Of a stretch of DNA of 64,000 nt, positions 34,417-44,299 are shown in pieces; position 1 is the first letter of the stretch; the number at the start of each line of letters is the position of its first letter. A program made the position numbers and the translations under genes. The stretch is from Methanospirillum purgamenti (GTDB lineage: Archaea > Halobacteriota > Methanomicrobia > Methanomicrobiales > Methanospirillaceae): NCBI RefSeq assembly GCF_018502485.1, contig NZ_CP075546.1. One strand, given 5' to 3'. The notes below the pieces were generated by a model that searched no databases, was not told the DNA's origin, and worked only from the letters and a program-made list of their open reading frames with translations.

Positions 34417-35196
34417 TTAAATCTGGTCATAATTTGCTTTTTGCATATCCTGGTGAACAGGAAATTCTGCCCGAATTGTGTCGGCTTCAGAACCCTTCAC
34501 TTCATAGAAGATAAGTTCTTCAAGATCGCTCCCTCGTGCCCTGATTGTTCCGTCAGGTCCTGCAATACATGATCCTCCAGTGTATACATCAACAGGAGTT
34601 GTTCCAACAGTATTAATTGAAGCTACGAAGGTTTGGAATTCTGCCGCTCTACTGGTTGTAAAAAGGTTGAAATGTTTCAATCTGGCTGCAGGCCATGCAG
34701 ATGGTACGAGCATCAGGTTCACTCCCTTATTTCTATATGCCTGAAAGAGTGTAGCAAATCTGAGATCATAACATATAGCAAGTCCAATTTTACAGGAATC
34801 GAAAGAAAAAATTCCAAGAGAATCACCCGGGGCATAATATCGATCCTCACTCGCCGGAGAAAAAAGGTGAATTTTTGAATATGTGGCACATGTTCGGCCA
34901 TCAGGACCAATAGCGATGCAAGTATTTCGTGGAGGTCCATTTCTTTTTTCCCGAAATGATCCGAGGATACCAATGCTATAATCACGAGCAATTTCCCGTA
35001 ATTGTGATATTTCCTCTTCAGATTCATCAAAGGTCCATGAAGTATCATTTGGATCCCAGCCGGTTAAAAACTGCTCTGGAAAAGCGATAAATGAGGCATC
35101 TCCTTCCACAGCTTCTGCAACACAAGTCCTGATTTTTTTCAGACCAGATAATGGATCATTCCAACAGGGAGTCATCTGAGCCAGACAGAGGATCAT
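34417..35196 (-). CDS. Carbon-nitrogen hydrolase (nitrilase superfamily)
   Basis: A 259-residue enzyme with the complete catalytic triad: E41 (AFPEQF), K108 (TYSKIHLF) and C142 (AICYDLRF). The superfamily hydrolyses amides or nitriles; the closest style is omega-amidase/Nit2-like deaminated glutathione amidase, but the exact substrate cannot be told. Start ATG 35196 begins MILCLAQ, the family's first strand. Convergent with the exported Ig-like gene (18-base gap) and divergent from copA. Confidence 0.85.
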   Translation of the reverse strand: MILCLAQMTPCWNDPLSGLKKIRTCVAEAVEGDASFIAFPEQFLTGWDPNDTSWTFDESEEEISQLREIARDYSIGILGSFREKRNGPPRNTCIAIGPDGRTCATYSKIHLFSPASEDRYYAPGDSLGIFSFDSCKIGLAICYDLRFATLFQAYRNKGVNLMLVPSAWPAARLKHFNLFTTSRAAEFQTFVASINTVGTTPVDVYTGGSCIAGPDGTIRARGSDLEELIFYEVKGSEADTIRAEFPVHQDMQKANYDQI

Positions 35197-35285
35197 ATTC
35201 TATTATCTGGTGTTATTCCCAGAAATGAGTTTTCGGGTGACATTTATGTGATTGAAAATCATCTATCTGGAAGATAGGTGTAACC

Positions 35286-37871
35286 ATGGAGGAGGAAAAG
35301 AAAAAAGAGGTAGATCTCCAAATTTCCGGAATGCATTGTGCAACATGTGCGATATCAGTTGAAAAAGGACTTGCGGCTACTCCCGGAGTTATGGAATCTA
35401 AGGTAAATCTTGCAACAGGAAAAGCCAGGATTTCATATGATCCATCTCAGGTCAGCCTTCATGATTTAACACATGCAGTAGAAAAAAGTGGATTTTCGGT
35501 GAGTCATGAAAAAATCATCGTTAAGGTAGGTGGTATGACCTGCGCTTCTTGTGTTCAAACTGTGACTCATGCCCTTCTGACGTTGGAGGGCATTATATCT
35601 GCTGATGTAAATCTGAACACCGACCGAGCATATGTTACCTACAATCCTTCTCTTGTTGGTATAGGGGATATCCGGAATGTAATAATTTCAGCAGGATATC
35701 AGTTTCTTGGGACTGACCGGGATAAAGAAGATGAGAGTGATAAAATTCGTGAACGCGAGTTATCTAGTCAGTTACAAAAAATAATCATCGGATTTGCATT
35801 ATCCCTGCTCATGATGGGGATGATGTATATCCCGTCACATGATATGCACCTTATTTCATATCTCCAGTTTATCATTACCACTCCTGTATTAATCTGGCTG
35901 GGAAGTCCCATATTTCGAGCAGCATTCACTTCTCTTCGAAATAAAACCCTGAATATGGATGTTATGTACGCCATGGGAATTGGGGTGGCGTATGGTGCAA
36001 GTGTCCTTGGAACTTTCTCAATTATCCTTGACATGAGTACCTTGTTTTATGAAACTGCCCTTATGCTTACGGCGTTTTTAATGCTTGGACGATATCTTGA
36101 GGCCAGAGCAAAAGGGAGAACATCTTCTGCAATTAAATCACTGATCGGACTTCAAGGTGAATCGGCATCAGTAATTCGTGATGGTGAAGAAAGAGAAATT
36201 CCGGTTCAGGATGTACTCCCTGGTGATATTATTCAGATGCGAACAGGAGCCAGGATTCCTGTAGATGGGGTAATTTTTTCTGGGTCAAGTTATGTGGATG
36301 AATCCATGGTAACTGGTGAACCGCTTGCCGTGTTTCGGGAATCTGGTCATGAAGTTATCGGAGGAACTTTGGTTACTACAGGGGCATTTCAGTACAAAGC
36401 AACAAGAGTCGGGTCTGATACAATGCTTGCTCGTATCATCAGACTTGTGGAAGAAGCTCAGGGATCCCGTCCTCCTGTTCAGCGACTTGCAGATTATGTT
36501 GTGGCATGGTTCATTCCAGCTGTCCTGCTCATTGCGGTTCTCGCATTTTCGTATTGGTATGGGATCCGTGGAATGGACCTCCGGTTCTCATTACAGACTA
36601 TGATTGCTGTTCTTGTTGTTGCCTGCCCTTGTGCTCTGGGTCTTGCGACACCAACCGCTGTGACGGTGGGTATCGGCCGAGGAGCGGAATTTGGAATACT
36701 TATTCGGAATGGTTCTGTCCTTGAGATTGCAAACAAAATTACTCTTGCCTTATTTGACAAAACCGGAACAATTACACAAGGGAAACCAGTTGTCACCGAC
36801 GTCGATTCATTCACAGAGAATCCCGGTTTACTCATTTCTATGGCAGCATCTTTAGAACATCTTTCTGATCACCCAATCAGTTCCGCAATACTATCCAAGA
36901 GTAAAGAAGAAGGTATAATTCCTGCTGAAGTTCAGGATTTTCAGACGGTATCCGGAAGTGGACTTTCCGGTATTATTGCAGGAGGCATTGTTCGTCTTGG
37001 TGTCAGAGATTATATCCTCTCATCCGGCCTTTCTCTTACTCCTCCACAGGATGCAATACATACTCAACGTGAACGGGAGGGAAAAACAACTGTTCTTGTA
37101 TCGAGAGATAGTTCTATCCTCGGTCTTATTTCCATAGCAGATCAACTGAAACCAGAGGCTGGATCTTGTGTACGGATTTTGAACGAGATGGGTATCAGAT
37201 CCGGGATGGTGACTGGTGATAACAAAGTGACGGCTGACGCTGTTGCATCTATGGTCGGTATCCATGAAGTGTTTGCCCGTGTTCTTCCGGAAGGGAAAGA
37301 ACAGGAAGTATCACGGGTACAGAAATCAGGAGATGTGGTTGCTTTCATTGGGGACGGAATTAATGATGCACCAGCACTCGCACGTGCGGATACAGGAATT
37401 GCGATTGGATCAGGAACTGATATCGCCATTGAAAGCGCCGATATTGTCCTTGTCCGCGATTCGTTAATTCACATACCTGCGGCGATTCAGTTGGCTCGTA
37501 AAGTTATGGGTCGGATTCGATTGAATCTATTCTGGGCTTTTGCATATAACATAATCCTTATTCCTCTAGCTGCAGGCATCCTTTATCCTGTTATCCTGTT
37601 CAAACCAGAATATGGAGCGTTGGCAATGGCCTTTTCCTCAGTCACAGTTATCAGTCTTTCTCTTCTCCTCAAGCGGTACATTCCTCCAGCACTCTCTTAT
37701 ATTGAAAGGGAAAATCATAGCAAAAAAGAACTGGAAAAAGATCCCATCTGTGGAATGATGGTGGATCCAAAAACCGCTCAATATTGGTCTGATTTCAATG
37801 AAAAGAGATATTATTTTTGTAATAAAGGATGCAAAGAAACCTTTGATTCAAATCCAGAAAAATATAAATAA
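35286..37871 (+). CDS. copA: Copper-exporting P1B-type ATPase with C-terminal YHS domain
   Basis: An 861-residue membrane pump. Two N-terminal heavy-metal domains carry GMHCATC (C18/C21) and GMTCASC (C86/C89). Then come the P1B membrane segments with the CPC metal site in VACPCALGLATPTA, the actuator TGE loop (VTGEPLA), phosphorylation DKTGTITQ and the hinge GDGINDAPALA. The last ~45 residues form a YHS domain (DPICGMMVD, YYFCNKGCKETF), a cysteine-rich metal-binding unit that most CopA proteins lack or carry at the N-terminus. Cu+ efflux is the expected role. A short-range promoter lies in the 89-base gap from the divergent nitrilase gene. Confidence 0.93.
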   Translation: MEEEKKKEVDLQISGMHCATCAISVEKGLAATPGVMESKVNLATGKARISYDPSQVSLHDLTHAVEKSGFSVSHEKIIVKVGGMTCASCVQTVTHALLTLEGIISADVNLNTDRAYVTYNPSLVGIGDIRNVIISAGYQFLGTDRDKEDESDKIRERELSSQLQKIIIGFALSLLMMGMMYIPSHDMHLISYLQFIITTPVLIWLGSPIFRAAFTSLRNKTLNMDVMYAMGIGVAYGASVLGTFSIILDMSTLFYETALMLTAFLMLGRYLEARAKGRTSSAIKSLIGLQGESASVIRDGEEREIPVQDVLPGDIIQMRTGARIPVDGVIFSGSSYVDESMVTGEPLAVFRESGHEVIGGTLVTTGAFQYKATRVGSDTMLARIIRLVEEAQGSRPPVQRLADYVVAWFIPAVLLIAVLAFSYWYGIRGMDLRFSLQTMIAVLVVACPCALGLATPTAVTVGIGRGAEFGILIRNGSVLEIANKITLALFDKTGTITQGKPVVTDVDSFTENPGLLISMAASLEHLSDHPISSAILSKSKEEGIIPAEVQDFQTVSGSGLSGIIAGGIVRLGVRDYILSSGLSLTPPQDAIHTQREREGKTTVLVSRDSSILGLISIADQLKPEAGSCVRILNEMGIRSGMVTGDNKVTADAVASMVGIHEVFARVLPEGKEQEVSRVQKSGDVVAFIGDGINDAPALARADTGIAIGSGTDIAIESADIVLVRDSLIHIPAAIQLARKVMGRIRLNLFWAFAYNIILIPLAAGILYPVILFKPEYGALAMAFSSVTVISLSLLLKRYIPPALSYIERENHSKKELEKDPICGMMVDPKTAQYWSDFNEKRYYFCNKGCKETFDSNPEKYK

Positions 37872-37877
37872 TAATTT

Positions 37878-38633
37878 TTACTCATATACCGTAATTTTTA
37901 ATGTTCTTGAAGATGAAGGACTGTATCCGTCATCACCAGCAAATACAGATTCGATCTGGACAGATCCTTTTTCGACTACGGGAAGACCGAATGAATATTC
38001 ACCATTCATATCTGTACTTATCGATCCGGCCTCTCTCCATTCAAGGATGCCTCCAAAAGCACATCCACCAAGACAACCCACAGGGCTTGACGCTAATTGA
38101 TAAGTGATGACTTTGTTAGGAATTCCTTTTCCTTCACTATCCGTTAATCTCCCTTTAAAAGTCACATAATCACCTGTTTTAGGAAAAGTCGGCCAACCAC
38201 TTAAAGTCAGTGCAGTCTTTTTTGGTTCATTTCCAGGAATTGCTTGAACAGATACCTTTTCGCTATACACTCCGGTGTATAAAGCTTCAAATCCCCAGTC
38301 TCCTCCAACATCAGCTATCTGATTATATCGAAACGTTCCATTTGATGCAGGTTTTGCAAGCATAAACGCATCTGCATGTGATCCTGGTGGCGCGGATATG
38401 AGGATGACAACATCAGAAGGATTTGTACCATATAATGAGTGATCTATTCTACCGGTCAGAGTGATTTTATCTCCGATTATTACCTCGTCTGTTAATTCTT
38501 CTAATGTAACCAGTGCTGTCGGATTTGTTGTTTCTTTAAATTCTTCTAATGTTGCACATGCAGGTTGCATGAATATAAAAAGTGCACAGATTAGGAGAAT
38601 CAGAAAAGAAGTTATTTGCATGTCAGTTCCCAT
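37878..38633 (-). CDS. Exported Ig-like protein
   Basis: A 251-residue protein with signal peptide (residues 8-26, QPACA cleavage region; M5 at 38621 is a possible start). Two Ig-like domains follow (ALVTLEELTDEVIIGDKITLTGRI and ALTLSGWPTFPKTGDYVTFKGRL). The second resembles the units of the 33625-34398 protein, including KGIPNKVITYQ. The insert SPVGCLGGCAFGGI contributes two cysteines. Probable surface or secreted protein; no anchor. It converges on copA with a six-base gap. Confidence 0.7.
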   Translation of the reverse strand: MGTDMQITSFLILLICALFIFMQPACATLEEFKETTNPTALVTLEELTDEVIIGDKITLTGRIDHSLYGTNPSDVVILISAPPGSHADAFMLAKPASNGTFRYNQIADVGGDWGFEALYTGVYSEKVSVQAIPGNEPKKTALTLSGWPTFPKTGDYVTFKGRLTDSEGKGIPNKVITYQLASSPVGCLGGCAFGGILEWREAGSISTDMNGEYSFGLPVVEKGSVQIESVFAGDDGYSPSSSRTLKITVYE

Positions 38634-38796
38634 CGCATCCCGTATATGTAATATATTACCGTATGGGCTTATCAGGTTTGAGGAAGATAATCCTTTAAAC
38701 CCTTTTTGTGAAATGAGCTGATCTGTGAATCACATCACATCTGCAGGAATGTTCGGTAAAAACTCCGTAAAAAAGGAATAATGAATGTACTCGAAA

Positions 38797-39561
38797 TTAT
38801 TGAGATTTCAGATAAGCATGAGCCCGCTCGATAAACCCTGACACATCTCCTGATCGTACTGGTCTTCCTTCAAACCAGGGATCTACAAAACCCGGAGTAA
38901 GGAGATGAGCAAGAAGTTGCATTTCTCGAATACTATACTGACCAGGTGAAGTTTCACTATCAATATAACAATAGGTGTATTGGGACCCAAATAAACAAAG
39001 AATTGGTCTGGCATATCGGAACAGAGTGCCGGTCACGCTCATAATGATTGGATAGGGACATTCTGCAGTTATTCGAAGAAGCCGAATGAGATCATCGTTT
39101 GATTGCGGTTGTACTGCTATTTTAACAATGTCTCCAAAAGAATGTAGTTCCTCAATCAGGTCTTTCATCTCATTATCGCTTGGCATCCGGTTCTGATGAC
39201 ATGATGCAATAACCTTTTTATTACGGTCTTTCATGATCTGAGCATGATCCCTGAAACGGATTTCAAGATCTACCATATCAATATTTGATAAATGAGGCTC
39301 GATCTTTTCCCAAAGACTGTCTGGCCCTCCGGCATATGCACCGCCCTCATCACTGCTTCGAATGGTGATTATAATCGGCCCCTGGAATTTGGTACGAAGG
39401 GTGTGCAATGCATCCCCGATAGGCTCTGTAATCATATCAAGACGGACCTCTAGGGCATCAGCTTCTGTGATCAATGGAGATTGAAACTCACGCGGACTTG
39501 ATAAAGAAGCGATAATATGAATAATCCTGTTTGAATCAGATTTCAAAGCCTCTGAGCTCAT
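38797..39561 (-). CDS. aroD: 3-Dehydroquinate dehydratase, type I
   Basis: Shikimate-pathway enzyme that dehydrates 3-dehydroquinate by a Schiff base. Signatures: EADALEVRLDM, IITIRSSDEGG, catalytic H122 in VIASCHQN and Schiff-base K147 in DIVKIAVQ. The 254-residue length is standard. Last gene of lonB-tldD-pmbA-aroD, starting directly after the pmbA stop. Sharing a transcript with proteases is unusual for aroD. Confidence 0.93.
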   Translation of the reverse strand: MSSEALKSDSNRIIHIIASLSSPREFQSPLITEADALEVRLDMITEPIGDALHTLRTKFQGPIIITIRSSDEGGAYAGGPDSLWEKIEPHLSNIDMVDLEIRFRDHAQIMKDRNKKVIASCHQNRMPSDNEMKDLIEELHSFGDIVKIAVQPQSNDDLIRLLRITAECPYPIIMSVTGTLFRYARPILCLFGSQYTYCYIDSETSPGQYSIREMQLLAHLLTPGFVDPWFEGRPVRSGDVSGFIERAHAYLKSQ

Positions 39562-40845
39562 TTATGCTCTCCCAATAACGGTCATTCCGGATAATCTGAC
39601 TGATGGCATTATCATAGATCCAAGTGTTCGAGTCTCTGTGCTGCAGCCTTCAATTTTATGGAGTAGATCAAAAATATTTCCTGATATCATGCCGGTTCTG
39701 ATTGGTTCATGTAATTCTCCATCCTGCGCATAAAATGGAGATGACAATTCTACAGAAAAGTCTCCGGACATTGGATTTGCAGTATGAGCACCAATGAGAT
39801 CGTGAACAAATATTGCCTTTTCAGAGAGAACATCTGATTCGGGACCTTTCAGAATAAGGTTATGGTTTCCAATTGCAGGTGCTCCTGATTGACCAGTTCT
39901 TACTGCACTAGCGGTAGGTGTTTCATTATACCGGTATGCAGTGCGAAGATCATATGCAAAGGAATGAAGTATTCCGTTTTCAATAAATGGGAGAACTTTT
40001 ACTGGCATTCCTTCACCATCCCAAGCACAATTTGCCACACCACGTTTGTCCATAGGATCATCTATGAGTGATATGGTTTCTGATGCTATAGACTGACCAA
40101 TCTTGTCAGAAAAAAATGAACGACCGGTATGGACATTCCGACCGGATAATGCAGGGACTACTGCTGCCTCCAGAAGTTGGGTAATCGCCATGGGTGAAAG
40201 AACCACATCATACGATCCTGATGTAATTTCTTTCCCTCCTTGTCCTTTTGAAGCAAAAAAGGCAGCATTTTCTCCGGTTTTTTCTGGATGAATATGATCA
40301 AGGTTCCATGACGTATCTGATTCATACCCCGTTGAGGTACCTGCAATCATTTCGAGACTGACATGAACCTGTGTTCCTTTTGCAGAATATTCAAGTCCAT
40401 GGCTGTTCGCGATGGTGTGTTCAGAAATCCCAAGAGATGCTGATCCTGATGTTATATCCGCAGTATATGATTCAGATCCTGATTTTAACCGTTCAATAAG
40501 ATTCAATATGAGATCTGGATCTGGTTTTATCCGGGGATCAAATGCATGAAGTGTTTTATCTATGGAATCTGGTTTTGGAAGACCATTCCACGGTATGTGA
40601 TCAGCAAATTTTGCGCTTGCAAGTGCTGCATCAAGACATTGTTTCCACGTCTTTGGATTATCTGTACAAGAGACACCCACTTTTCCATTTGTGATGACGC
40701 GTATAATAAGTCCTGATCCCCTGGATTTACTCCCGATGGCTATCTTATCCTGTTTCAGGTCCGCTCCAATGGATTCTGATGACGCAAAGAAAATTTCAGT
40801 CTCATCAGCCTGTTTATTTGCAGCTTTGAGTATCTCATCAATCAA
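39562..40845 (-). CDS. TldD/PmbA family protein, PmbA (TldE)-like
   Basis: A 427-residue partner of TldD in the heterodimeric zinc protease that trims unstructured peptides. It shows the family N-domain and C-terminal core (GGKEITSGSYDVVLSP, GRNVHTGRSF, TASAVRTGQSG, NPMSGDFSVELSSPF) but no HExxxH, consistent with the non-catalytic PmbA subunit. It overlaps tldD by eight bases, giving stoichiometric production. Confidence 0.88.
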   Translation of the reverse strand: MIDEILKAANKQADETEIFFASSESIGADLKQDKIAIGSKSRGSGLIIRVITNGKVGVSCTDNPKTWKQCLDAALASAKFADHIPWNGLPKPDSIDKTLHAFDPRIKPDPDLILNLIERLKSGSESYTADITSGSASLGISEHTIANSHGLEYSAKGTQVHVSLEMIAGTSTGYESDTSWNLDHIHPEKTGENAAFFASKGQGGKEITSGSYDVVLSPMAITQLLEAAVVPALSGRNVHTGRSFFSDKIGQSIASETISLIDDPMDKRGVANCAWDGEGMPVKVLPFIENGILHSFAYDLRTAYRYNETPTASAVRTGQSGAPAIGNHNLILKGPESDVLSEKAIFVHDLIGAHTANPMSGDFSVELSSPFYAQDGELHEPIRTGMISGNIFDLLHKIEGCSTETRTLGSMIMPSVRLSGMTVIGRA

Positions 40846-42172
40846 TCTCGCACCCCCCGACTATAGCCTTTTCTAACAGAAGATGGGGTGATCCATCAGT
40901 AACCGGAACAGTTTGTCCTCCTTTTCCGCAATATCCGGGATGGAGAGCAAGATCATTTCCTACCAGTGCGATGGTATGTAGTGTCTGTAAAATTTCCCCT
41001 GATAATGATACATCTCGGACCATCGTTGTCAATTCACCATTCTCAATTAAATATCCATATTCTGCGTTGAATTGAAACATTCCGCGTCCAGGATCGACTT
41101 GTCCGCCCCGGGATCCTTTAAGTAGAATTCCAGAATTACATTCGGAGATAATCTCATCATATGACGCATCTCCATTTTCAATAAAGGTGTTACTCATCCG
41201 GACAATCGGTTCAACACCGGGCATCCCTCTGCAATGACCAGCATCTCCGTTTCCAATCGCTGAAAGGGTCTCTTTTGAATGGAGATATGCCTGGAGAATC
41301 CCATTTGAGATGATCTCAGTCCGTTTGGTTTCAGATCCTTCGTCATCTACAGGACAAAATCCAAATTCGGGAAGTGATGGATCGTCTACGATTGTTAAAA
41401 GGGGTGATCCTATACATTCATGAATTCTATCTTTCAGGATTGAACTTCCTTCTTTTACCAAGTCACCTTCAGATGCATGACCAACTGCTTCATGAGCAAA
41501 TACGCCGGCAAGTTCTGGGTCAAGAACAGCTCTTAATATCCCTCCCTTGGCAGGTTTGGCATCAAGCAGTTTTTCTGCTCGTTCTGCAGCTTCTCTGGCT
41601 AGATCCTGACGGTGTTTGATATTCAAACCTGAAATCGTATGATCCCGTTCATAACCCATTTGAACCACTCCTGAACGGGAAGCAACTGCCATTACTGAAA
41701 AACCACATCGACAGAGATGATAATCATAGGAATGCCCAAGACAGTCTGAAAAAGTTACTTGCTCATCTTTCTCGATATAGTTAATTCGTCTGCTGACGAT
41801 GTTCGTGCCCTCTGTTGCTTTGTACATGTCAAGGAGAATGGCGACTTTCTCATCAAGACTAATATCTGCGGGATTTTCCTTCATCTTCGGTATTGCGTGG
41901 AGTTTTGAAGATGTTTCCTGGATAGGGATGTGGATATTAGTAACCTGTGATGCAGATATTGCTTCTTCAATGAGTGTATTGGATAGTTTTTCAGAGTCTA
42001 CTTCCTGGCCTGATATGGAGAAAACTCCCCACCCTTTTTCACCGAGTACTCGGATTACTGCCTTATCAAAAAAAGAAGAACCTGCCTGTTCCACTTTACC
42101 ATTATCAACATCAATCTGAGTTACCTCTCCGGTCACCCTTCTGACGTCATAGTATCGATACGGTTGAGACAT
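40838..42172 (-). CDS. tldD: TldD zinc metalloprotease subunit
   Basis: The catalytic subunit, 444 residues. The metal motif HEAVGHASEGD (HExxxH) lies near residue 230, with GFCPVDDEGSETKRTEI and the C-terminal GNDLALHPGYCGKGGQTVPV typical of the family. In bacteria TldD/TldE matures microcins and degrades antitoxins; in archaea general peptide degradation is assumed. Start codon overlaps the lonB stop by one base, suggesting that LonB products are passed to this peptidase. Confidence 0.92.
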   Translation of the reverse strand: MSQPYRYYDVRRVTGEVTQIDVDNGKVEQAGSSFFDKAVIRVLGEKGWGVFSISGQEVDSEKLSNTLIEEAISASQVTNIHIPIQETSSKLHAIPKMKENPADISLDEKVAILLDMYKATEGTNIVSRRINYIEKDEQVTFSDCLGHSYDYHLCRCGFSVMAVASRSGVVQMGYERDHTISGLNIKHRQDLAREAAERAEKLLDAKPAKGGILRAVLDPELAGVFAHEAVGHASEGDLVKEGSSILKDRIHECIGSPLLTIVDDPSLPEFGFCPVDDEGSETKRTEIISNGILQAYLHSKETLSAIGNGDAGHCRGMPGVEPIVRMSNTFIENGDASYDEIISECNSGILLKGSRGGQVDPGRGMFQFNAEYGYLIENGELTTMVRDVSLSGEILQTLHTIALVGNDLALHPGYCGKGGQTVPVTDGSPHLLLEKAIVGGCEID

Positions 42173-44214
42173 CAGACAACCGTCCGGGTAGCAGGAATTT
42201 CAGTCCCCAGTATAGAACTGGTTGTTGACCATGCAATTGTTTTAAGTTTGTCCAGGAAGAGTTCACGGTTGTCAGGAACAAGAGCAATCTTAAGGACTTC
42301 GTCAATCTTCTCAACCGGAATTATTTCAATGGATGAAATAAATTCATCTTCGATGAGAACGTCTCCTAGATTTGCTTTTGGAATGAGTACTTTTCTTATA
42401 CCTGCCCGTGCTGCTGCTTCAATTTTATAGGTAACTCCACCAACCGGCAGAACATCCCCTCTGACTGACAAAGACCCAGTCATCGCAATATCCTGTCTTA
42501 CCGGAATAGATTCAAGAGCGCTAATTGCAGCAGTTGCAACCGTAATGGATGCTGAATCTCCTTCCACCCCCTGATATGTTCCAATGAACTGAATGTGAAT
42601 ATCAATATTTCTGATATCTTTTCCAGTAAACCGTTTCAGGATAGCTCCCACGTTTTTAATGGATTCCTGGGCAATCTCTTTTAACAAACCGGTAGCAATA
42701 ATGTTTCCGCCATCACCTTGTGCCGGAGTTATTGCAGCCATAATTGGAAGTACTGATCCTGCATCACTTCCCATAACTGCAAGACCATTCACTCTTCCGA
42801 TTTCTGTCCCTTCAACCACAGCAAGTTCATATTCACGAGTTCTTCGAATCATTTGACCGGATATTTGGTCTTCTATAGACCTTGCAGTCTTTTTCGCTTC
42901 AAGGACATGGCGACGAGTAGTAAGTTCTGCTCCTTCTTGTCGTGCAAGATCTCCGGCAACACGAATAAGTCCGCCCATATCCCGAAGTTTCAGGGTCAGG
43001 TATCCTTTCCGGTTCGATCGTCTTTTCGCTTCATGGATAACTTCATCAATTGCACTCCGGTCAAAGTGAGGGATCATACCATCGTTTTTAATTTCCTGGG
43101 CAATGAACCGAATAAATTTCTCCCGATTCTCAGGCGTGTCCGGCATGGTATCTTCCATATATATTTCGTATCCATTCCCTCTGATTCGTGACCTGAGAGC
43201 AGGATGCATACCTTCTACTGCATCCAGATTTCCAGCTGCTACCATGACAAAGTCGCAGGGAACCGGTTCTGTTCTGACCATTGCCCCCGATGATCTTTCA
43301 CTCTGCCCGGTAATTGCAAATTCTCCTTCCTGCATTGCAGTAAGAAGGCTTTGCTGTGATGGAAGGCCAAGGGTGTTTATCTCGTCAACAAAGAGAACAC
43401 CTTTATGTGCCCGGTGAATTGCTCCAGCTTCAACCCGGTCATGTGCAGGTGTTTCAAGTCCTCCGGATTGAAACGGATCATGCCGCACATCACCCAGCAG
43501 GGCCCCGGCATGTGATCCTGTTGCATCAACAAAAGGTGCTGTTGCGGTTTTATCATTCGTGACGATGAGTTTTGGGACCATCTGCTCCTCACGCGGGGTA
43601 GCATACCGTAATGCCATGAAGATAAATGCTGCAGCAATGATACCCATGAGCCATTGATAGGTGATGAATGCATATCCGATGATACCGATCATCAGAATCA
43701 TAATCAGAGTATTTCTAAATTGAATCTTCTTTTTGGCCTCTGCTTTATGAGCACTGACGATCTCTTTCCCTCTGCCAGATTTTACCGTTCTGATAATTGG
43801 CTCATTCTGATCATCAGAGTTTGGGTACGCCAGAATGTCCTGCATCTCTTCCTTTGGCAATAACTCAGCCATTGCTTTTGCAAGCATTGATTTTCCAGTA
43901 CCTGGCGTTCCGATCATCATGACATGTCGGCGCTGAGTCGCCGCTTTCCTAATCACTTCTACTGCATGCTCCTGTCCAATGACCTGATCAATGAGTTTTT
44001 CAGGAACCGTAACTGATCGGGAAGAGCCATCATCAACCTGCTGGTCTGGTTCATTATCTGAGGTTCCGTTTGCTCCTTTTGCTTCTGCTATTGGCGCATC
44101 AGTTTCTTCACTCTTGTTATCGGTAGTCAAAGTTTCCGGAACAGGTTCAATATGGTCTGTATCCGGAGTATCTGAAAAATTTTCTTTCTCCGATGGTTCG
44201 TTCACCCGATTCAT
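42172..44214 (-). CDS. lonB: Membrane-bound archaeal LonB protease
   Basis: AAA+ protease, 680 residues. Residues 1-72 are an acidic, Glu/Asp/Thr-rich extension. Walker A MIGTPGTGKSM is followed by an insert with two membrane helices (LIMILMIGIIGYAFI and LMGIIAAAFIFMAL), which anchors the enzyme, then Walker B GVLFVDEINTL. The protease domain has the Ser-Lys dyad S554 (EGDSASITV) and K597 (VTYKIEAA), 43 residues apart as in other Lon enzymes. It heads the minus-strand operon lonB-tldD-pmbA-aroD. The acidic N-tail is longer than I would expect for the family. Confidence 0.93.
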   Translation of the reverse strand: MNRVNEPSEKENFSDTPDTDHIEPVPETLTTDNKSEETDAPIAEAKGANGTSDNEPDQQVDDGSSRSVTVPEKLIDQVIGQEHAVEVIRKAATQRRHVMMIGTPGTGKSMLAKAMAELLPKEEMQDILAYPNSDDQNEPIIRTVKSGRGKEIVSAHKAEAKKKIQFRNTLIMILMIGIIGYAFITYQWLMGIIAAAFIFMALRYATPREEQMVPKLIVTNDKTATAPFVDATGSHAGALLGDVRHDPFQSGGLETPAHDRVEAGAIHRAHKGVLFVDEINTLGLPSQQSLLTAMQEGEFAITGQSERSSGAMVRTEPVPCDFVMVAAGNLDAVEGMHPALRSRIRGNGYEIYMEDTMPDTPENREKFIRFIAQEIKNDGMIPHFDRSAIDEVIHEAKRRSNRKGYLTLKLRDMGGLIRVAGDLARQEGAELTTRRHVLEAKKTARSIEDQISGQMIRRTREYELAVVEGTEIGRVNGLAVMGSDAGSVLPIMAAITPAQGDGGNIIATGLLKEIAQESIKNVGAILKRFTGKDIRNIDIHIQFIGTYQGVEGDSASITVATAAISALESIPVRQDIAMTGSLSVRGDVLPVGGVTYKIEAAARAGIRKVLIPKANLGDVLIEDEFISSIEIIPVEKIDEVLKIALVPDNRELFLDKLKTIAWSTTSSILGTEIPATRTVV

Positions 44215-44299
44215 TATAATCTCGACACCTGCAATACCGTTCGTGGTAATTATTTCATGGACAATTGTTTAAGTACTTTCAGCAAATGTTTATGGAATT

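Noticed and set aside
40838..40845. Possible frameshift between tldD and pmbA
   Set aside because: Both genes are full length with their own family signatures; the eight-base overlap is a normal translational coupling.
43103..43673. Several antisense frames within lonB
   Set aside because: They follow from codon use of lonB on the other strand and lack any family signature.
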